A DNA stretch of 52,967 nt from Lachnospiraceae bacterium. Its GTDB lineage: Bacteria; Bacillota; Clostridia; Lachnospirales; Lachnospiraceae. Position numbers and translations under genes: made by a program. The stretch spans positions 1-52,967 of the forward strand of contig JAILLW010000034.1 in the NCBI GenBank assembly GCA_024692955.1. Direction: 5' to 3'. Below the pieces are notes generated by a model that was not told where the DNA came from, searched no databases, and worked only from the letters and a program-made list of their open reading frames with translations. Positions 50,280 to 52,967 of the stretch are shown one piece after another. Numbering within the stretch: the stretch's first letter is position 1; every line of letters starts with the position of its first letter.

Positions 50280-51248
50280 ATGAGAACGATGTATCTTGCA
50301 GTCGGATATCGCTGCAACCACAACTGCTATTTCTGCCCCTGCGGAAAGGATAAACGGACCGACAGCGTCGGAACGGAAAAGCTGCTTGAAGCGGTGGAAC
50401 ACGCGGTCGATTGTCACGGGATCGAAGGGATCACAATATCCGGCGGAGAACCGACTCTCCATCCGGGCTTTTCGAAGCTTGTGGCCTATTGTGTGGATAA
50501 AGGACTGGAGACCTGTATCCTTTCAAACGGGGAAAACTTCTGTGACAGGGATCGGGTGCGGCAATATTTCGGAGAAACCGACCGGAGCAGACTTGAGGTT
50601 GTCACGGCCTTCCACAGTTTCCGGCCGCAGGTTCACGAGGAACTGAACGGTACGCCGGGGAGCTTCGACCGTACCGTCACGGGGCTTAAAAATCTTCTTG
50701 ATGACGGAATAGCGGTAACGGTCAAGCAGATCCTCTGCAGACAGAATTACCGGGATCTTCCGGAATTTACGGATTTCGTTTATGACACCTTCGGCGGATC
50801 TGTTTCCTTCGACTTTTGCGGTATGGATTACTGCGGGATAAGCAGGGACAGGGCCGAAGAAGTGTTCGCGGATTTCCGGGATATAGGAAGATCCCTGGAA
50901 GATGCTCTTGACAGGATCGACCGTTACCGGAGGGAATCCGGTGCCTTTCGCCGTGTGGCCGTTACGGACTTTCCGTTATGCAGCACAGATCCCCTGTATT
51001 GGAGATTCTTCCTTGCATCCTCCAGAAACGGATCGGCAAGTTACGCGATGCCCGGTAAAGACGGGGATTCCATGTATCAGGCTGCCGATCTGGAAGGTGA
51101 CTGCGGGACCTATTATGAGGCGTGCGAAAACTGCCTGATGAACCGGCAGTGTCCGGGGGTGTGGAGATATACGGCAAAGTATTTCCCCGACGCGGAAAAG
51201 ATCGGGATCAGATCCGTCCGGGGTGTGGACGCCGGCACGGACCCGTGA
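50280..51248 (+). CDS. Second radical SAM enzyme
   Basis: A 322-residue radical SAM protein of a different subtype from its neighbour. Core motif CNHNCYFCPCGKDKR (CX3CX2C with an extra Cys two residues on), ITISGGEPTLHPGF, and a short C-terminal Cys set CGTYYEACENCLMNRQCPGV that may hold one auxiliary cluster. No RRE is attached. AGGA lies upstream of the ATG; a 67-bp gap separates it from the SPASM gene, the largest gap in the operon. It may make a second modification on the same peptide or tailor the acyl group. Reaction unknown. Confidence 0.88.
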   Translation: MRTMYLAVGYRCNHNCYFCPCGKDKRTDSVGTEKLLEAVEHAVDCHGIEGITISGGEPTLHPGFSKLVAYCVDKGLETCILSNGENFCDRDRVRQYFGETDRSRLEVVTAFHSFRPQVHEELNGTPGSFDRTVTGLKNLLDDGIAVTVKQILCRQNYRDLPEFTDFVYDTFGGSVSFDFCGMDYCGISRDRAEEVFADFRDIGRSLEDALDRIDRYRRESGAFRRVAVTDFPLCSTDPLYWRFFLASSRNGSASYAMPGKDGDSMYQAADLEGDCGTYYEACENCLMNRQCPGVWRYTAKYFPDAEKIGIRSVRGVDAGTDP

Positions 51249-51298
51249 CGGTGTGAAGTTACCCGCTTATGACGACCCGATACCGGCGAGGATCATGA

Positions 51299-51327
51299 TT
51301 GACTTTGACCGGTGGATTTGTTAGAAT
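51299..51327 (+). promoter_or_regulatory. Promoter of tRNA-Ser
   Basis: TTGACT (51299-51304), 17-bp spacer, TAGAAT (51322-51327), about 20 bases before the mature tRNA. Confidence 0.8.
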
Positions 51328-51347
51328 AGCACTTGCTTTACGGATAT

Positions 51348-51433
51348 GCAGAGGTATCGAAGCGGTCATAACGAGGCGGTCTTGAAAACCGTTTGTCCGA
51401 AAGGGCGTGTGGGTTCGAATCCCACCCTCTGCG
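51348..51433 (+). tRNA. tRNA-Ser (anticodon UGA)
   Basis: Acceptor GCAGAGG/CCTCTGC, anticodon stem-loop CGGT-CTTGAAA-ACCG with anticodon TGA, a long variable arm (TTTGTCCGAAAGGGCGT) as in class II tRNAs, T loop GTTCGAATC and discriminator G. CCA is not encoded. The 3' end points towards the mobile element on the right and is its likely insertion target. Confidence 0.95.
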
Positions 51434-51443
51434 CGAAAAGAAA

Positions 51444-51492
51444 ATCGCTTGAAATAAGGCTTTTCGCCCGATTTTGAGCGGTTTTTTATTTT
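51444..51492 (+). terminator. Terminator after tRNA-Ser
   Basis: CGCTTGAAA (51446-51454) can pair, with two G-T pairs, with TTTTGAGCG (51472-51480), followed by GTTTTTTATTTTT. Confidence 0.6.
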
Positions 51493-51572
51493 TGCCACGA
51501 TAACCGAAAAACAACGTAAAAACGTAGGATACAAGCCACACTTTTATCATTTTTTGCCACGCAATATGCCAC
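51489..51572. repeat. TGCCACG repeats beside tRNA-Ser (possible integrase sites)
   Basis: Three TGCCACG motifs occur close together: TTTTTGCCACGATAAC near 51492, TTTTTTGCCACG near 51555, and TATGCCACGGG near 51566. Their position directly beyond the tRNA is that expected for an attachment region. Inference only. Confidence 0.35.
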
Positions 51573-51642
51573 GGGAAAAAGGGCCGAAAAAAGGGCATGC
51601 GGGTTGAATGTCCCACACGCCCATGACGTAACGGAGATCAGA

Positions 51643-52089
51643 TCATCTCCGACATCGTTTTATGAAATTCGAAACGGTGTCATAATCGCTGCCCTCAATG
51701 AACTCTCCCGCCTGATCAGCGAAATAGATCTCGACGCTATATTCATCATCCGTCGCTTTCAGCTCATCGAGTTTCCGAATCACAGGGCCGGCGATGATAC
51801 TTTTGAACACCGTCTCATACTCGAGATTCGTGACCGGCTTCGAGAATTCCTCGTCAAGATCTTTCATCCCGATCTTTATGATCGCGTAGGTCTCGAAAAG
51901 CCCCTGTTCCATCTTGAGATCCCGTCGGATCAGCCTCTTGATATAACCCTGTTTGTTCTCGACGGATTCGAGTTTCGCGATGATGTCGTCATCCGTCTGC
52001 TTGTTGAGATTCAGCCTCACGCTGACCCTGTTCTCCTTGTTCGCTTCGTCCCACTTTTTCTGCGCTCTTTTCTGTGCCTCTGTCATCAT
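51643..52089 (-). CDS. Arc/ribbon-helix-helix-like protein of mobile elements
   Basis: A 148-residue protein. The N-terminus (TEAQKRAQKKWDEANKENRV followed by SVRLNLNK) and DDIIAKLESVENKQGYIKRL match small proteins common in Firmicutes ICEs and prophages, with a likely ribbon-helix-helix DNA-binding part at residues 20-55. The C-terminal half (about 60-148) has no motif I know. GGAGG eight bases before the ATG-ATG start. It follows the 45-residue gene by 14 bp in the same operon. Confidence 0.7.
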   Translation of the reverse strand: MMTEAQKRAQKKWDEANKENRVSVRLNLNKQTDDDIIAKLESVENKQGYIKRLIRRDLKMEQGLFETYAIIKIGMKDLDEEFSKPVTNLEYETVFKSIIAGPVIRKLDELKATDDEYSVEIYFADQAGEFIEGSDYDTVSNFIKRCRR

Positions 52090-52103
52090 TATTGCTTCCT
52101 CCT

Positions 52104-52241
52104 TTATAAGCTTACAAATCCCAATAATCTGGTTCCTGCTTCGTTGGCTATTGCTATAAATGCATCCATTTCTTCGCTATTTCCAAAATCTTTAGAAAAT
52201 CTCTTTCCGAAGATATTGATAAAAAATGCTCTGTATTCCAT
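52104..52241 (-). CDS. 45-residue hypothetical protein
   Basis: A short gene: starts MEYRAFFINIFGKRFSKDFG and ends LLGFVSL. GGAGGAGG is upstream (within the Glu codons of the previous gene). Its ATG is one base after the TGA of the upstream gene and its stop is followed by the ribosome site of the next. The tight packing between two genes on both sides supports it as real. Function unknown. Confidence 0.65.
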   Translation of the reverse strand: MEYRAFFINIFGKRFSKDFGNSEEMDAFIAIANEAGTRLLGFVSL

Positions 52242-52242
52242 G

Positions 52243-52599
52243 TCATTCCTCCTCCTCTTCTTCTTCGTCTTTCGTTCTGGCCTCGTTGATCCTCTTCATC
52301 TCTTCGATCATCGCCTTCAGAGCTTCGACGAACTTTTCAGCCTTTTCCGTCCCTTCCTTCGCCCACATATTGCCGGCCTTATTTACCGAAAAGATCGTTC
52401 CGCCGATCTTTGCGAATTCGCCATACTTGCCTGTGCTCGTTCCAATCGTGTAATATTTCCCGCCGTTGATCGGGATCGAGTAAAACCCGTCCTCGTTCGG
52501 GATCAGCATCGCTTCGATCCTTTCCTGTGCCTTGTGGCCGTATCTGTAGATCTCGTTCTCTCCCGCGTTGATGTATCTTTGCGCCTCGTATTTATACAT
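52243..52599 (-). CDS. Hypothetical protein with poly-Glu tail
   Basis: A 118-residue protein from the ATG at 52599, which has AAGGAG seven bases upstream; a longer frame to 52653 has no ribosome site and would overlap the promoter. The sequence is polar and partly helical (AEKFVEALKAMIEEMKRINE) and ends DEEEEEEE. No family recognised. It is the first gene of the element's three-gene minus-strand operon. Confidence 0.65.
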   Translation of the reverse strand: MYKYEAQRYINAGENEIYRYGHKAQERIEAMLIPNEDGFYSIPINGGKYYTIGTSTGKYGEFAKIGGTIFSVNKAGNMWAKEGTEKAEKFVEALKAMIEEMKRINEARTKDEEEEEEE

Positions 52600-52640
52600 C
52601 TCTTTTCTCCTTTCCTTTGAAGTGTTCCTCACTTCTTGAT

Positions 52641-52658
52641 TATATGTTATCACATATA
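52641..52658. promoter_or_regulatory. Palindromic operator candidate
   Basis: TATATGT-N4-ACATATA, perfect 7-bp arms, covering the -10 of the promoter at 52644-52672. A repressor site is likely. A further half-like ACATATA lies at about 52672. Confidence 0.55.
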
Positions 52659-52672
52659 GTTATAAGTGTCAA
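52644..52672 (-). promoter_or_regulatory. Promoter of the element's minus-strand operon
   Basis: Minus-strand TTGACA (52667-52672), 17-bp spacer, TAACAT (52644-52649), 45 bp before the ATG at 52599. Confidence 0.8.
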
Positions 52673-52703
52673 CATATATCTGCAAAAAAATAGATTTTTT
52701 TCA

Positions 52704-52741
52704 ATAACAAAAGGGCCCCCGCGATCTCGCGAGAACCCTTT
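52704..52741 (-). terminator. Terminator of the phage-like gene
   Basis: AAAGGG/CCCTTT outer stem with inner palindrome CGCGATCTCGCG (52710-52741), followed on the minus strand by TTGTTATTG. It ends the transcript of the partial gene at 52788. Confidence 0.65.
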
Positions 52742-52787
52742 CGGAGAAAACAGGTTGCATCACCGGGACGCGACCCGATAATGCCTT

Positions 52788-52967
52788 TTAGCTCTGGCTG
52801 AATCCGATGACTGATTTCTGAACGGTAACTTCGAAAATGTCATGGAGCCCTGATGCGTCAAATAGCTTCGCAACAAACGGCGTTGCCCCTGAAGTGTCGA
52901 GCGTGTACTCATCGGGAACGAGCTTCAGCCCGTTCAGATATACAGAGATGATGTCGCTCGATTCATA
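52788..52967 (-). CDS. Phage-like structural protein, C-terminal part only
   Basis: The minus strand is open from the window edge to TAA at 52788, 59 residues. The text (DIISVYLNGLKLVPDEYTLD followed by an end KSVIGFSQS) resembles the short beta-rich ends of phage fibre or capsid-decoration proteins. The family is not certain. The start lies outside the window. Confidence 0.5.
   Translation of the reverse strand, partial: YESSDIISVYLNGLKLVPDEYTLDTSGATPFVAKLFDASGLHDIFEVTVQKSVIGFSQS

Larger units (their letters stand above)
51434..52967. mobile_element. Edge of a prophage or integrative element at tRNA-Ser
   Basis: From the tRNA 3' end to the window edge all genes are on the minus strand and phage/ICE-like: a ribbon-helix-helix-like protein, a 45-residue protein, a protein with a poly-Glu tail, and the end of a protein resembling phage structural components. 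Repeated TGCCACG motifs lie next to the tRNA. No integrase is seen in this part, so it would be at the other end or further right. Confidence 0.55.

Noticed and set aside
51259-51616. Minus-strand frames with GGIRTH/GWDSNPH text
   Set aside because: Classic artefact of translating the complement of a tRNA-Ser gene.

Overview
The window is a piece of a Clostridia chromosome, most likely Lachnospiraceae. This is inferred from the butyrate kinase/phosphate butyryltransferase pair, the Firmicutes-style Shine-Dalgarno sites (often GGAGG), frequent TTG starts, BspA-like and InlB-like surface proteins, and small families such as DUF6715-like and DUF975 proteins. The core is G+C-rich. The far left (about 1-3250) is clearly A+T-rich and looks acquired.

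Layout. (1) 1-7394 is a degraded island next to tRNA-Thr. It holds a minus-strand cluster (radical SAM/SPASM enzyme, small protein, family 1 glycosyltransferase, second radical SAM-like protein cut by the window edge), a sugar-isomerase remnant, two zinc-ribbon proteins, an IS110 transposase remnant, an excisionase and an integrase that has lost its N-terminus. (2) 7395-25333 is housekeeping on the minus strand: tRNA-Thr, ispD, the t6A genes tsaD/tsaB/tsaE with rnz and rimI, membrane proteins, prfB, secA, buk, ptb, trkH/trkA and aspS. (3) 25572-38414 holds two very large secreted repeat proteins, a flavin reductase, an AlkD-like protein, a ferredoxin-GNAT fusion, an OFA transporter and a polysaccharide deacetylase. 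A roughly 37-bp REP-like palindromic repeat occurs six times between 14.6 and 31.5 kb. (4) 38451-45951 holds an SRAP protein, a C39-like cysteine peptidase behind a strongly structured leader, and a signalling operon (periplasmic-propeller hybrid histidine kinase, double-receiver protein, nucleoside hydrolase). (5) 46104-51248 is a compact plus-strand operon that I read as an undescribed RiPP (ribosomally made, modified peptide) pathway. (6) tRNA-Ser follows, then the edge of a prophage or similar element running off the right end.

The most interesting system is region 5. A near-consensus promoter drives a 70-residue precursor whose C-terminal half carries eight Trp in repeated W-x-N/D/K motifs. 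The following genes encode an acyl-AMP ligase, a GNAT acyltransferase, an acyl carrier protein, a PqqD-like recognition protein, a radical SAM/SPASM enzyme and a second, different radical SAM enzyme. Most genes overlap or sit a few bases apart. The inference is that the radical SAM enzymes crosslink or otherwise modify the Trp-rich core, while ligase, ACP and GNAT load and transfer an acyl group, giving a lipidated cyclophane-type peptide. No exporter or dedicated protease lies in the operon. The hybrid kinase operon is transcribed divergently from the same 170-bp gap.

Mobile DNA brackets the window: a worn-out island at tRNA-Thr on the left and a fresh-looking element at tRNA-Ser on the right.
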